Assembly (NCBI GenBank): GCA_022826515.1
Contig: JAJDUT010000058.1
Span: 1-42,696 of the forward strand
Reading direction: 5' to 3'
DNA: 42,696 nt
Origin: Candidatus Latescibacterota bacterium
GTDB taxonomy: Bacteria > Latescibacterota > UBA2968 > UBA8231
The notes beneath the pieces are model-generated. The model was given only the letters and a program-made list of their open reading frames with translations, was not told where the DNA came from and made no database searches. The position numbers were made by a program, and so were the translations under genes. Within the stretch, counting starts at the first letter, position 1, and every line of letters starts with the position of its first letter. Of the stretch, positions 1-7,888 are shown piece after piece.

Positions 1-14
1 CTTTGATACTCGGT

Positions 15-133
15 CAACTGGTGATACGTTCCCATAAGCGCCTCCGTCGGGAGCTGCGTTTGAAATGGCCACGGGAAATATACCAGTTGGCCGTTTCTAT
101 GCCAGCTATCCAAGCGATTGCACTTACCAGTTG
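15..133. repeat. Three copies of an 8-mer upstream of the aldo/keto reductase gene
   Basis: The 8-mer ACCAGTTG occurs at 82-89 and 126-133 (both preceded by T, 44 bp apart) and inverted as CAACTGGT at 15-22. This may be a regulator-binding cluster in front of the aldo/keto reductase gene, but three short matches could also be chance. No convincing -35/-10 pair was found between 1 and 166. Confidence 0.25.
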
Positions 134-166
134 AATTCAAGATCTATAAACTATGAGGAGCACGCC

Positions 167-1150
167 ATGAATCCACTCGAAAAAGTCACCCTCGGCAGCA
201 GTGGCCTGCGCGTCACCCGCCTCGGCTTGGGCTGTGCCTCTATCGGCGGCCTGTACGGAGACATACCGGACGACCAAGCCGTCGCCGTCGTACACCGAGC
301 CCTATCTCTAGGTCTGAACCTCTTAGATACCGCACCGCTGTACGGAGCGGGTAAAAGCGAAATCCGCCTCGGCAAGGCCCTCGTGGGCGTGCCGCGCGAC
401 AGCTATGTGCTCGCGTCCAAAGTGGGGCGCGTCTTGGTCCCAACCGAACAAGATCAACAGATCGGCGCGTTCAAGGACTCGGCCCCGTACCAACCCGTGT
501 TCGACTTCAGCTACGACGGCGTCATGCGCTCTTTTGAAGACAGCCTCAAACGCCTAGGCGTAGAGCGCATCGACATTCTCCACATCCACGACCCGGACAA
601 CCACTATCAGGAAGCCATCGACGGAGCTTATCCCGCGCTCGACAAGCTGCGCAGCGAGGGCGTCATCCGCGCCGTCAGTGCGGGCATGAACCAATGGGAA
701 ATGCTGGCCCGCTTTGCCCGCGAGGGCGATTTCGACTGCTTCCTCCTCGCCGGACGCTACAGCTTGCTCGACCAAGGTGCGCTCGACGAACTCTTGCCGC
801 TGTGTGTGGAAAAGAATATCGGCATCATGGCCGGCGGCACGTACAACAGCGGCATCTTGGCCAAAGGCGCGCGCCCGGGCGCGACGTACAATTATCGGGA
901 AGCTCCGACCGAAATCGCGGCTAAGGCCGAATCGCTAGAAGCCGTGGCCGCTCGCCACCACGTCGATCTCAAAGCAGCGGCCTCGCAATTCGTCTTCGCC
1001 CATCCGGCCATCACCTGCATCATCCCTGGGACGCGGCAGCCCGAGCGGGTGCAGGAGAATTTCGACTTGCTCACGCAGGAGATTCCCGCCTCGTTTTGGG
1101 CCGAGCTCCGCGACGAAGGTCTAGTCCGCGACGACGCCCCGCTGCCGTGA
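167..1150 (+). CDS. Aldo/keto reductase, D-threo-aldose/L-fucose dehydrogenase-like
   Basis: A 327-residue NAD(P)-dependent oxidoreductase of the aldo/keto reductase superfamily, with a cytoplasmic (alpha/beta)8 barrel. The catalytic tetrad is visible as D54 and Y59 (DTAPLYG), K85 (ASKVGR) and a His in ILHIHDPD (139-141). The overall pattern (LGLGCASIGGLYG near the N-terminus, HDPDNHYQEA, GTYNSGIL) resembles the D-threo-aldose 1-dehydrogenase/L-fucose dehydrogenase branch, so oxidation of an aldose to its lactone is the likely reaction; the sugar is inferred. An in-frame ATG at 65 would add 34 unlikely residues. The ATG at 167 is preceded by GAGGAG at 6-nt spacing and matches the usual family start. 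It converges on the glycosyltransferase gene, whose stop is 19 bp away. It stands alone with no sugar-catabolic neighbours except the sulfatase 3.3 kb away. Confidence 0.85.
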   Translation: MNPLEKVTLGSSGLRVTRLGLGCASIGGLYGDIPDDQAVAVVHRALSLGLNLLDTAPLYGAGKSEIRLGKALVGVPRDSYVLASKVGRVLVPTEQDQQIGAFKDSAPYQPVFDFSYDGVMRSFEDSLKRLGVERIDILHIHDPDNHYQEAIDGAYPALDKLRSEGVIRAVSAGMNQWEMLARFAREGDFDCFLLAGRYSLLDQGALDELLPLCVEKNIGIMAGGTYNSGILAKGARPGATYNYREAPTEIAAKAESLEAVAARHHVDLKAAASQFVFAHPAITCIIPGTRQPERVQENFDLLTQEIPASFWAELRDEGLVRDDAPLP

Positions 1151-1169
1151 GCTTGTGCATTGCCAGCGG

Positions 1170-2795
1170 CTAAGGCCGGAGAAAGCGCAGCACAAACGTC
1201 GGCACCACCGGATCGTGCCACACCACGTTGAAACGGTCGCGGTACTCCTCGATAGCCGGAACCAAGTACTGCCCCGTCTGCGGAAAACCGAGGCTTTCCA
1301 ACACTGTGTAATCTACCTTTTCGCGCTCCATGTGGGCCAGCACTTTCGCTGGCTCGTCAAAGGGGAAACCAACGCAGCGTCGCCCCGAGACGATGTACAT
1401 CCAGTAACCCTTGCGGCATAGCACGATGGCGTCTTCCGGGGCGTTGGCTTTGAGCCATTGACCAGCCTGATAGTAGCGGAGCCAAGGCGGGGGATAGTCA
1501 GCGGCAGCGTAATCGGCTAGGCGTTTGACGCCGCCAACTTGGCCGATGATGCAAACCAGCAAACAGCCCCATATCACGAATCTGCCCACATCGCCCCTAG
1601 CTAGCCTATCGCGAATTTGCAAAACGGCCCAGACTCCCAACAAGACGAACACCGGCACAATCGGCACCAAAAAGCGGTCTCCCGGCCAAGGCCAGAGCAA
1701 CACGATCCCCATGAAGAAGGCCGCGTATAGCAGGAACAGCAGGTGTTCGCCGCGCTTGATACAGAGCACCGTCACCGCAACGGCGAGCGCGATTAGCAAC
1801 AACGGTGCGGGGTGGAAAATCGTCTCACTGCCGCCAAAAAAAGGCACCAAAATATTGGGCAATTCCCCCGTCAGGTAGCGATGCGCATGGCCGATAAAGC
1901 GCTCGACAAAGCCGCCCATGTCGAGCAGGCCTCGCTCTGGGTGGTAGGGATTGACCATGAAAAGCTGTTTGATATAGACGCTGCCGCCACCTACCGCTTG
2001 ATTGCGCAATGTCCACGGCAGCCAGCAGACAAACGCCGCGCCGCTAAAAAACAAACACCGCCGAAAATCGCGCCGAAGCAACAGATAGACCACCACAGCC
2101 GCCACCAGCGCAATCCCAGCCGTGCGGATGTAGTACGCCCAAATGGTGCAGGCGAATCCGCCGACGAGCCACCAATTTCCCTTGAAACCCTCGCGTCCAA
2201 CGCCCCGTTCGACGAGCCACAGCGCCAAAAGCGAAAAGGTCAGATAGGGCACTTCGGACATGACTTGGTGTGCGTAGTGCAAAAGCAGCGGGCCGTAGGC
2301 TGCGCCGGTCGGCCCGTGCGTCAAATAGCTCTTGCCGAGCACGACACTTAGCGTCACCACCGCTAGGCCGGGCAAGACACCCACCCGCTCCTTGGCCAGT
2401 TGGTAAAGCACCCCCATCCCCAGTGCAAAAAGCACCAGCACCCAAACCTTCATCGGCACCCAATCGCCGGGAAAAGCCCACGCCAAAGGAGCCAGCAAAA
2501 GGGGAAAGCCAAAAGGGTACTTGGTCGCCGGCTGGGGATCGGGCGAGTTGATGTGCAAAAGCCCCTCGCCTTGGGCCAGACTGCGCGCCAGTGTGATGAA
2601 CTCGGCGTTGTCGCCGCTGAGGGAAAGTTTGGCGTCGAAGGTCCAGATCCCTAGGAGGAATGTCGCCGCGACAATGGAGAAAGGAGCCCAAGGCGTTTCC
2701 AATAATCCAACTACGCGCCTACCTAGGTCCGCTTTGCGAATCTGGGACTCGGACTTTTGGGACGTAGCCTTCTTTTTCTTCCGAGATGCTTTCAT
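1170..2795 (-). CDS. Polytopic membrane glycosyltransferase, GT-C/ArnT-PMT-like
   Basis: A 541-residue integral membrane protein. A basic Lys/Arg-rich cytoplasmic tail (residues 1-28) precedes about ten hydrophobic segments and a soluble C-terminal domain from about 430. The first periplasmic loop contains SGDNAEF followed by the ARSLAQGEG stretch. This is the acidic-loop arrangement of GT-C enzymes (dolichyl-phosphate-mannose/ArnT-like, GT39/GT83), which move a sugar from a polyprenyl-phosphate donor to an acceptor outside the membrane. Donor and acceptor cannot be read from the sequence. Its start overlaps the end of the upstream YwaF-like gene by 4 bp, so the two are probably co-translated and follow ppk2 in one transcript. 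An O-antigen ligase-like or generic 'ArnT family' label would fit equally well. Confidence 0.7.
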   Translation of the reverse strand: MKASRKKKKATSQKSESQIRKADLGRRVVGLLETPWAPFSIVAATFLLGIWTFDAKLSLSGDNAEFITLARSLAQGEGLLHINSPDPQPATKYPFGFPLLLAPLAWAFPGDWVPMKVWVLVLFALGMGVLYQLAKERVGVLPGLAVVTLSVVLGKSYLTHGPTGAAYGPLLLHYAHQVMSEVPYLTFSLLALWLVERGVGREGFKGNWWLVGGFACTIWAYYIRTAGIALVAAVVVYLLLRRDFRRCLFFSGAAFVCWLPWTLRNQAVGGGSVYIKQLFMVNPYHPERGLLDMGGFVERFIGHAHRYLTGELPNILVPFFGGSETIFHPAPLLLIALAVAVTVLCIKRGEHLLFLLYAAFFMGIVLLWPWPGDRFLVPIVPVFVLLGVWAVLQIRDRLARGDVGRFVIWGCLLVCIIGQVGGVKRLADYAAADYPPPWLRYYQAGQWLKANAPEDAIVLCRKGYWMYIVSGRRCVGFPFDEPAKVLAHMEREKVDYTVLESLGFPQTGQYLVPAIEEYRDRFNVVWHDPVVPTFVLRFLRP

Positions 2796-3511
2796 GGAAT
2801 AGTAGGTATCCGCGAACCATCTACTCTGCGCCCGATCTTAAAAGGTAGGAGCAGCAAGTAAAACAAAACGAGCGCCACGCCGTCGAGAATTGGGATATAC
2901 CACGGCCATGGAGCAAAGAAAAACGGCGACTGGGTAACGGGCGGGCGGCTGAGGAACATGTAGTTGCTCCCGAGCGCCCAATTGACGCCGAACGCGACAA
3001 TGGCCAAGAGATTGAGCAGCACAAAGACGCGGATGACGGACCTATCCGTCGGCCTCATACCGAGGCCCCAAGTTGCGAACAGTGCGCCGGCGACGATGCC
3101 GCCGTGGGCAATGAAATACTGAAAGAAGCGATACGCTGGATAGTCAGCTATGAGTGGCGGCGTGACAACGGCATTGGTCGCGCCGGCGAGTCCCCAGAAG
3201 TAAGCGATTTCATACGCTGTCTGCCAGCGGAAGATGAGCGCGGCAGCGACGGCGAAGACGGTAATGCTACAGACGTGCAACGGCAGATACCACCGCACAA
3301 ACTCGTACGCTCCGACCAGCGCCAAGCGCTGGCTCCAAGGCAGCATCTCGTTGAGCAGGAGCACGCCCGCGAACGCACCGCAAATGGCTTGAGTCGCCTT
3401 GGCCGAATTGAGCCACTTGACGACGATGGTCAAGAGAATCGGCAAGGCCAGCGTCACACCCATCGCGACGATGTGGGAAAAGCCGAGAAACTCGAACTGG
3501 CTTGCAGACAT
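2792..3511 (-). CDS. YwaF/TIGR02206-family integral membrane protein
   Basis: A 239-residue membrane protein with about seven hydrophobic helices. The family signature is seen as RWYLPLHVCSI (Trp/Pro-Leu-His-x-Cys) in the third segment, and a Pro-rich turn (FFFAPWPWYIPILDG) precedes the last helix, as in B. subtilis YwaF. Function in the family is not established. The start at 3511 has only a weak Shine-Dalgarno (GAGATGCG). It lies 43 bp downstream of ppk2 and overlaps the glycosyltransferase gene by ATGA, which implies translational coupling with an envelope-related role. Confidence 0.7.
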   Translation of the reverse strand: MSASQFEFLGFSHIVAMGVTLALPILLTIVVKWLNSAKATQAICGAFAGVLLLNEMLPWSQRLALVGAYEFVRWYLPLHVCSITVFAVAAALIFRWQTAYEIAYFWGLAGATNAVVTPPLIADYPAYRFFQYFIAHGGIVAGALFATWGLGMRPTDRSVIRVFVLLNLLAIVAFGVNWALGSNYMFLSRPPVTQSPFFFAPWPWYIPILDGVALVLFYLLLLPFKIGRRVDGSRIPTIP

Positions 3512-3554
3512 CGCATCTCATCGCTTGCACTCGAGCAGATTGCAAAACCGCTTT

Positions 3555-4358
3555 TCAGTACTTCTCATCGACAAAGTGCAACTTGCTGTGCGGCGGGCGC
3601 TGGTACTCGCCGTGGGGCGGGCGCGGCGGCAGCTTGATCTTTTTTGGCATCACATCCTCATAGGGCAGTTGCCTGAGGATGTGGGCGATGCAGTTGAGAC
3701 GCGCCCGGCGCTTGTCGTCGGCCTCCACTGTGTACCAAGGCGCTTCGGGAATGTCCGTGTAGAAAAACGCCTCGTCTTTGGCTTTGGAGTAATCGACCCA
3801 CATATCCCGCGATTTGAGGTCTATATCGCTGAGCTTCCAGTGCTTGAGCGGATTCCGAGCGCGCTCCTGAAAGCGGTTTTCTTGCTCTTCCTCGCTTACC
3901 GACAGCCAGTACTTGAGTAGGATGATCCCCGAGCGCACTAACATGCGCTCGAACTCCGGGCACGAATGGAGGAATTCCCAATACTCCTCCTCGGTACAAA
4001 AGCCCATCACCCGCTCGACGCCGCTGCGGTTGTACCAACTGCGGTCGAAAATCGCGATCTCACCCGCGGCCGGTAGGTGGGCTACGTAGCGCTGGAAGTA
4101 CCACTGGGTGCGCTCGCGGTCCGACGGCGTGCCCAAGGCCACCACGCGCGCACCGCGCGGATTGAGCGGCTCAGTGATGCGCTTGATAGTCCCGCCTTTG
4201 CCGGCCGTGTCGCGCCCCTCAAAGACGATCACGACCCGTAAGCCCTGGTCCTTAATCCAGTGCTGCAACTTGACCAACTCGTGGTGCAACTTGGCCAATT
4301 CGCGCTCGTAGTCTTTCCGCTTCATCTTCTCCGGCTTGGCGTTCTTTTTAGTTTTCAT
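3555..4358 (-). CDS. ppk2: Polyphosphate kinase 2 (PPK2 family)
   Basis: A 267-residue PPK2-family enzyme that transfers phosphate between polyphosphate and nucleoside diphosphates. Walker A GRDTAGKGG lies at residues 48-56 and the Walker B/lid region FDRSWYNRSGVERVMGF at 104-120, with the typical RNPLKHWKLSDIDLKSRDMWVDY block after it. Length and the single kinase domain match class I PPK2, which usually favours ATP or GTP formation from polyP. A TTG at 4364 is in frame, but the ATG at 4358 has GGAG 7 nt upstream and is preferred. It is the first gene of a probable three-gene unit with the YwaF-like and glycosyltransferase genes and is divergent from the sulfatase. The 139-bp gap to the sulfatase start at 4504 shows no clear promoter. 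Confidence 0.9.
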   Translation of the reverse strand: MKTKKNAKPEKMKRKDYERELAKLHHELVKLQHWIKDQGLRVVIVFEGRDTAGKGGTIKRITEPLNPRGARVVALGTPSDRERTQWYFQRYVAHLPAAGEIAIFDRSWYNRSGVERVMGFCTEEEYWEFLHSCPEFERMLVRSGIILLKYWLSVSEEEQENRFQERARNPLKHWKLSDIDLKSRDMWVDYSKAKDEAFFYTDIPEAPWYTVEADDKRRARLNCIAHILRQLPYEDVMPKKIKLPPRPPHGEYQRPPHSKLHFVDEKY

Positions 4359-4503
4359 ACCCAATCTCCATCGCTCGCGGTTCGCCGTTCAAAAAAACGT
4401 ACACAAGGCCGTAGCGCGAGAAAAATCGGCCCCACCCCATCTTGCCCGACCCCGACCAGCCACGTACCTTGTCGCACACACCGCTAAACCTACAAAGACT
4501 CTT

Positions 4504-6036
4504 ATGAGCCAATCATCCCGCCCCAACCTGCTTTACATCCACTCCGACCAACACAGCCCCTATGTCGCTGGCTGCTATGGCGATCCCTTAGTCGAGACCC
4601 CCCACCTCGACGCCCTCGCCGCACGCGGCGTAGTATTCGACAACACCTATTGCCCCTCGCCGATTTGCGTACCCTCGCGAATGTCTATGCTCTCGGGCCG
4701 CTATCCCTGCGACAACCAAGTCTGGACCAACAGCCACATCCTCGACTCCGGCATACCCACCTTCGCCCACGCCATGGGTGCCGGCGGCTACCACCCGGTG
4801 CTCATCGGTCGCATGCACTCGGTTGGGCCGGACCAACTGCACGGGTACGCCGAGCGGCTCGTCGGCGACCACGGCCCCAACCAGCCCGGGGGCCAGGGCG
4901 TCGATCACGGCCAACTCTCGGGCACGGCCGGGCCGGGCCGCGTCAGCCTGCGCCTGTCTGGCCACGGCCAAAGCGCCTACCAAGTCCACGACGAAGACGT
5001 CACCGCCGCGACCATTGACTACCTTAACCGCCTCGGCGTCGCCAAACGCGCCAGCCAAACAGCGGAGCCATTCTCGCTCTCAGTCGGTTTCATGCTGCCG
5101 CACCAGCCTTTTGTCGCCCGCCTGCAAGATTATCGCCACTACTACGAAAACATCACTCCCCCACAAACCCTCGAACCCTTCGGCGACCACCTCCATCCCC
5201 ACATCAAGCGCTGGCGTCAAGCCTGCGAGATCGAGGAAGTCAGCGCGGAAGAAACCCGCCGCGCCCGCGCCGCCTATTGGGCGCTAGTCCACCGCATGGA
5301 CGCGCTAATCGGCCAGATCATGGCCGCGCTGCGGGAAAACGACTTAGAGGAAAATACCCTCGTCCTCTACACGTCGGACCACGGCGAGCAAGTCGGCGAG
5401 CACGGGCTGTGGTGGAAGCAGACCTTTTACGAGGACTCGGTTAAGGTACCGGCCATACTCGCTTGGCCCGGGCGCTTGCCCGCAGACACTCGCTGCGACC
5501 GGGTAATTTCTTCACTCGACCTCAACGCCACCATGCTCGACGCCTTGGGTTGTCCGGCCTTGCCCCACTCGCGAGGCCGCAGCCTACTGCCCTTGCTCGC
5601 GGATCCCCAAAACGCCGCGTGGGACGACGTCGCCTTCTCCGAGTTCTGCCAAGACGCGGCCGGGGCCGGCGGGCCCTTCCCTGAGGTGGGCATTTTTCAG
5701 CGCATGATTCGGCGCGGTCCGTGGAAACTCAACTACTACCACGATCAGCCCTGCCAGCTTTTTAACCTCCAGGACGACCCGCGCGAATGCCAAGATCTAG
5801 CAGCTAACCCGGCCCACCAAGAAACGCTGGCCGCGCTCAAAGCCGAAGTCTTAGACGAGTGGGATCCAGAGTGGATCGCCGCGCGCATGACCGCGCTCCG
5901 CACCGACCGATCCATCCTAGCCGCGTGGGGCCGCACCATACAGCCCCCCGACCAGTGCCGCTGGAAGCTCGACCCGGCCATGGATTACCTCGACCCAGAG
6001 CAGCTCGACGACAGCCAGCGCAATACCAACAAATGA
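4504..6036 (+). CDS. S1-family sulfatase (choline-sulfatase/arylsulfatase-like)
   Basis: A 510-residue type I sulfatase that hydrolyses sulfate esters. The formylglycine motif is CVPSR with C55, and metal ligands D15/Q16 (HSDQ) and D292/H293 (SDHGEQVGEHGLWWK) are present. The FYEDSVKVPAI block resembles choline-sulfatase and related exo-sulfatases; the substrate cannot be assigned. No signal peptide is visible, so it is probably cytoplasmic. No maturase (anSME or FGE) is encoded in this window. The ATG at 4504 begins the conserved RPNLLYIHSDQ segment. An upstream in-frame ATG at 4336 would overlap ppk2 and is rejected. No Shine-Dalgarno is evident. The 3' end overlaps the convergent membrane-protein gene by 52 bp. 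Confidence 0.9.
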   Translation: MSQSSRPNLLYIHSDQHSPYVAGCYGDPLVETPHLDALAARGVVFDNTYCPSPICVPSRMSMLSGRYPCDNQVWTNSHILDSGIPTFAHAMGAGGYHPVLIGRMHSVGPDQLHGYAERLVGDHGPNQPGGQGVDHGQLSGTAGPGRVSLRLSGHGQSAYQVHDEDVTAATIDYLNRLGVAKRASQTAEPFSLSVGFMLPHQPFVARLQDYRHYYENITPPQTLEPFGDHLHPHIKRWRQACEIEEVSAEETRRARAAYWALVHRMDALIGQIMAALRENDLEENTLVLYTSDHGEQVGEHGLWWKQTFYEDSVKVPAILAWPGRLPADTRCDRVISSLDLNATMLDALGCPALPHSRGRSLLPLLADPQNAAWDDVAFSEFCQDAAGAGGPFPEVGIFQRMIRRGPWKLNYYHDQPCQLFNLQDDPRECQDLAANPAHQETLAALKAEVLDEWDPEWIAARMTALRTDRSILAAWGRTIQPPDQCRWKLDPAMDYLDPEQLDDSQRNTNK

Positions 6037-6698
6037 CCAAACAGGGCGGCTGGTGCCAAGACTGTCGGCAGCCAGACGTAGGGCGCGTACGTGGCGAATG
6101 TGCTAGGCGGCTCGTTGGTGAAGACGCGGAACTCCGTCGGCATGGAGAGGATCGCGATGACCATTGCCTCGGCCAATAGCATCAACCCAATCGCATTCCA
6201 AGCCCATATCGCGTAGAATCCCACCTTGCCGCGCCAGACCAGCCAAGCCATAGCCGGCGCGGTCAAGCCGACGAAGATGTCGAAATTGAGTCCCTCGTAG
6301 GTGATCTGCACCGGAGCCTGCCCGGCCTGGTGCATTCCTCGTAAGAACACGGCGACCGGCACGCGGAAAAACTGGAAGCCAATCAGCGCCACCGGACCGA
6401 CCGCAGCCACCAGCGCGGCCCCCATCCGCGAAAAGGCCGCCCCACCCGTTAGGATCATCAAAGCCGTGAAAAGGGATAGCGAAAAGCCGTGCAGTGCATC
6501 CGAGAGCGCAGCTAGCCCGGTCGCCACCAACCAGAGCAGCGCACCCATAGCCGCCCTCCTCGTCCACAAGTCGGCAGCCGGCCCGGCCCGTTGAACCGCG
6601 ACGCGCATGGCCAGTACGGCAAGCGCCAAAACGCCCAAGACCGTGGCGAAAAAGAGCGCGTCAACGCGGAAGGGAACCTTGTCAAGTGCTAGTTCCAT
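5985..6698 (-). CDS. Hypothetical polytopic membrane protein
   Basis: A 237-residue protein with about seven hydrophobic segments (residues 14-34, 48-66, 72-86, 92-110, 139-155, 160-182, 204-228). I do not recognise a family; some YwaF-like or DUF membrane proteins have a similar size. AGGTG lies just before the ATG at 6698. It begins 9 bp after the mazG stop, so the two are probably co-transcribed. Its last 52 bp are antisense to the end of the sulfatase gene. The C-terminus (LRWLSSSCSGSR) is short and polar, with no binding motif. Confidence 0.6.
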   Translation of the reverse strand: MELALDKVPFRVDALFFATVLGVLALAVLAMRVAVQRAGPAADLWTRRAAMGALLWLVATGLAALSDALHGFSLSLFTALMILTGGAAFSRMGAALVAAVGPVALIGFQFFRVPVAVFLRGMHQAGQAPVQITYEGLNFDIFVGLTAPAMAWLVWRGKVGFYAIWAWNAIGLMLLAEAMVIAILSMPTEFRVFTNEPPSTFATYAPYVWLPTVLAPAALFGHLLVLRWLSSSCSGSR

Positions 6699-6707
6699 AT
6701 CACCTGC

Positions 6708-7508
6708 TTATTCTTCGCCCCTTTCGCGTACTTTCACCTCGTCCCAGATCTCGTCTAGGGCCGCTAGCGAGAGCGTGGCGACTTCCTCGCCCCGCGCCTG
6801 CACGATCTCCTCTAGGGCGCGAAAGCGTCGCTCAAACTTGGCGACTGCACGCCTGAGCGCCTGCTCGGGATCTACTTTGAGGAATCGGCTGGCGTTGACT
6901 AACGAAAAAAGCAAGTCGCCAAACTCCTCCTCGACCGCCGCAGCCCTACCCGTCTCCCAAGCCTTGCGCACTTCGGCAAATTCCTCTTCGACCTTGTCGA
7001 GTGCACCATCAATCTCGTCCCAATCAAACCCCTGCTGTGCAACTCGCGCTTGGATACGATGGGCACGCATTAGGGCGGGGAGGTGCTTGGGAATGCCCTC
7101 CAGCAACGACGGCGCAGATTCCCCTTGCTCTCGGCGCTCCTGCTTTTTGATCTGCTCCCAGCGGAGCAAGACCTCGTCAGCCCCGTCCGCACTCGCATCG
7201 CCAAAGACGTGAGGATGGCGACGAATCAGCTTATCGACGATGGCTTGGCCGACCGCCTCAATGTCGAAGCGACCCTCCTCGGCTGCGATCTGGGCATGGA
7301 ACACCACCTGCAGCAACACATCGCCCAGTTCCTTGCATAGCTCGGCGTCGTCTGCTGCGTCAATGGCTTCAAGGGCCTCGTACACTTCCTCTAATAGGTA
7401 TGGTTTGAGCGTGGCATGCGTCTGCTGGCGGTCCCAAGGGCAGCCAGCGGGGCCGCGCAGACGCGCCATGATAGCAACTAATTCTGAAAAGGAGGAATCG
7501 TTTTGCAT
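6708..7508 (-). CDS. mazG: Nucleoside triphosphate pyrophosphohydrolase MazG
   Basis: A 266-residue all-alpha NTP pyrophosphatase that cleaves NTPs (and probably non-canonical dNTPs) to NMP and PPi. It has two tandem MazG domains: the N-terminal one carries EEVYEALEAID and KELGDVLLQVVFHAQ (about 35-75), giving the EExxE...ExxxD metal site, and the C-terminal one has KVEEEFAEVRKA and EEEFGDLLFSLVNASRFL (about 170-215). GCPWD and RRHPHVF are diagnostic of full-length bacterial MazG, and the length is typical. It reads away from the 380-bp AT-rich gap shared with parA. It heads a two-gene unit with the membrane protein. Confidence 0.95.
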   Translation of the reverse strand: MQNDSSFSELVAIMARLRGPAGCPWDRQQTHATLKPYLLEEVYEALEAIDAADDAELCKELGDVLLQVVFHAQIAAEEGRFDIEAVGQAIVDKLIRRHPHVFGDASADGADEVLLRWEQIKKQERREQGESAPSLLEGIPKHLPALMRAHRIQARVAQQGFDWDEIDGALDKVEEEFAEVRKAWETGRAAAVEEEFGDLLFSLVNASRFLKVDPEQALRRAVAKFERRFRALEEIVQARGEEVATLSLAALDEIWDEVKVRERGEE

Positions 7509-7608
7509 TGTCTTTCACTTCCGCGATCTTAATTATGGGAAAAATAATAATAAGAAACCGCTCATCACCAGCCCAAAAAACCGCGTGGTACAGGGGCTGT
7601 AGTTCATT

Positions 7609-7626
7609 TGTTATGAATTTATAACA
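7609..7626. promoter_or_regulatory. Inverted repeat, candidate operator
   Basis: TGTTAT and ATAACA arms are separated by GAATTT, giving a near-palindrome of 18 bp (16 of 18 positions symmetric). It ends within the shared ACATATTAT block, so its right arm meets a possible -10 (TATTAT, 7627-7632). That is a typical place for a repressor operator. No binding protein can be named. Confidence 0.4.
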
Positions 7627-7664
7627 TATTATTTTATATACACTTATGCATTATTTAATATCCA
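7624..7664 (+). repeat. Promoter/leader block A, shared with the sigma54-activator gene
   Basis: The block reads ACATAT, then TATTT, then TATATACACTTATGCATTA, then TTT, then AATATCCA. The copy at 8716-8748 is nearly identical but lacks the TATTT and TTT insertions. Outside those two indels only a couple of bases differ. A weak ATGCA/TGCAT-type inverted repeat (ATACA-N4-TGCAT) is inside it. Confidence 0.6.
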
Positions 7665-7689
7665 GATGTAACCAAATTGGCACAAACCC

Positions 7690-7717
7690 TTGACAAGCCA
7701 TTGCCCCGATTTATATT
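7690..7717 (+). promoter_or_regulatory. Sigma70-type promoter of parA
   Basis: A consensus -35 TTGACA (7690-7695), a 16-bp spacer and a -10 TATATT (7712-7717, 5 of 6). Transcription would start near 7724, leaving a leader of about 165 nt before the parA ATG at 7889. Confidence 0.6.
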
Positions 7718-7723
7718 GAATTG

Positions 7724-7888
7724 AAGGCGGTGATTAGGGTCTTCTGTATAACTCCCCTGAACGCGCTCCCTTGGCTATGGGAGCAGTCAGTTGGCCCTTT
7801 TAATTTGTTGCTCATTAAATAGCACGGAGTCGCGCTTGGGTGCGCTCCGATTAGCTGATCGAGCCTTTTTGTAGGCTTTAATATCGCT
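7724..7888 (+). ncRNA. Structured 5' leader of parA (candidate regulatory RNA)
   Basis: Hairpin 1 pairs GCTCCC (7765-7770) with GGGAGC (7779-7784). Hairpin 2 pairs CGGAG plus CGC (7825-7833) with GCG plus CTCCG (7842-7849). A third short stem CGAT/ATCG (7848-7851 with 7858-7861) shares bases with hairpin 2, so the two exclude each other, and a T5 run follows at 7866-7870. A further AGCC/GGCT stem (7862-7865 with 7874-7877) lies 12 nt before the start codon. No known riboswitch consensus was recognised; it could be an attenuator-like leader or a small RNA. Confidence 0.35.

Larger units (their letters stand above)
7509..7888. other. AT-rich 380-bp intergenic region between mazG and parA
   Basis: This is the longest gene-free stretch in the window and is much more AT-rich than its surroundings. 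It contains an 18-bp near-perfect inverted repeat (7609-7626), a block shared with the upstream region of the sigma54 activator gene (7624-7664), a near-consensus sigma70 promoter (7690-7717) and a roughly 165-nt leader to parA with several possible hairpins. I see no protein gene in it. Short ATG-initiated frames here have no Shine-Dalgarno or recognisable product. Confidence 0.7.

Noticed and set aside
7672..7695. A sigma54-like -24/-12 pair (TGGCAC...TTGA) before parA
   Set aside because: The second element is displaced by one base from the required spacing and lacks the C of TTGC. It also coincides with the consensus -35 of the sigma70 promoter.
7724..7888. Leader interpreted as 6S RNA or a known riboswitch
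   Set aside because: It contains CCCCTGA and a few stems, but I could not match the 6S layout or any riboswitch consensus.
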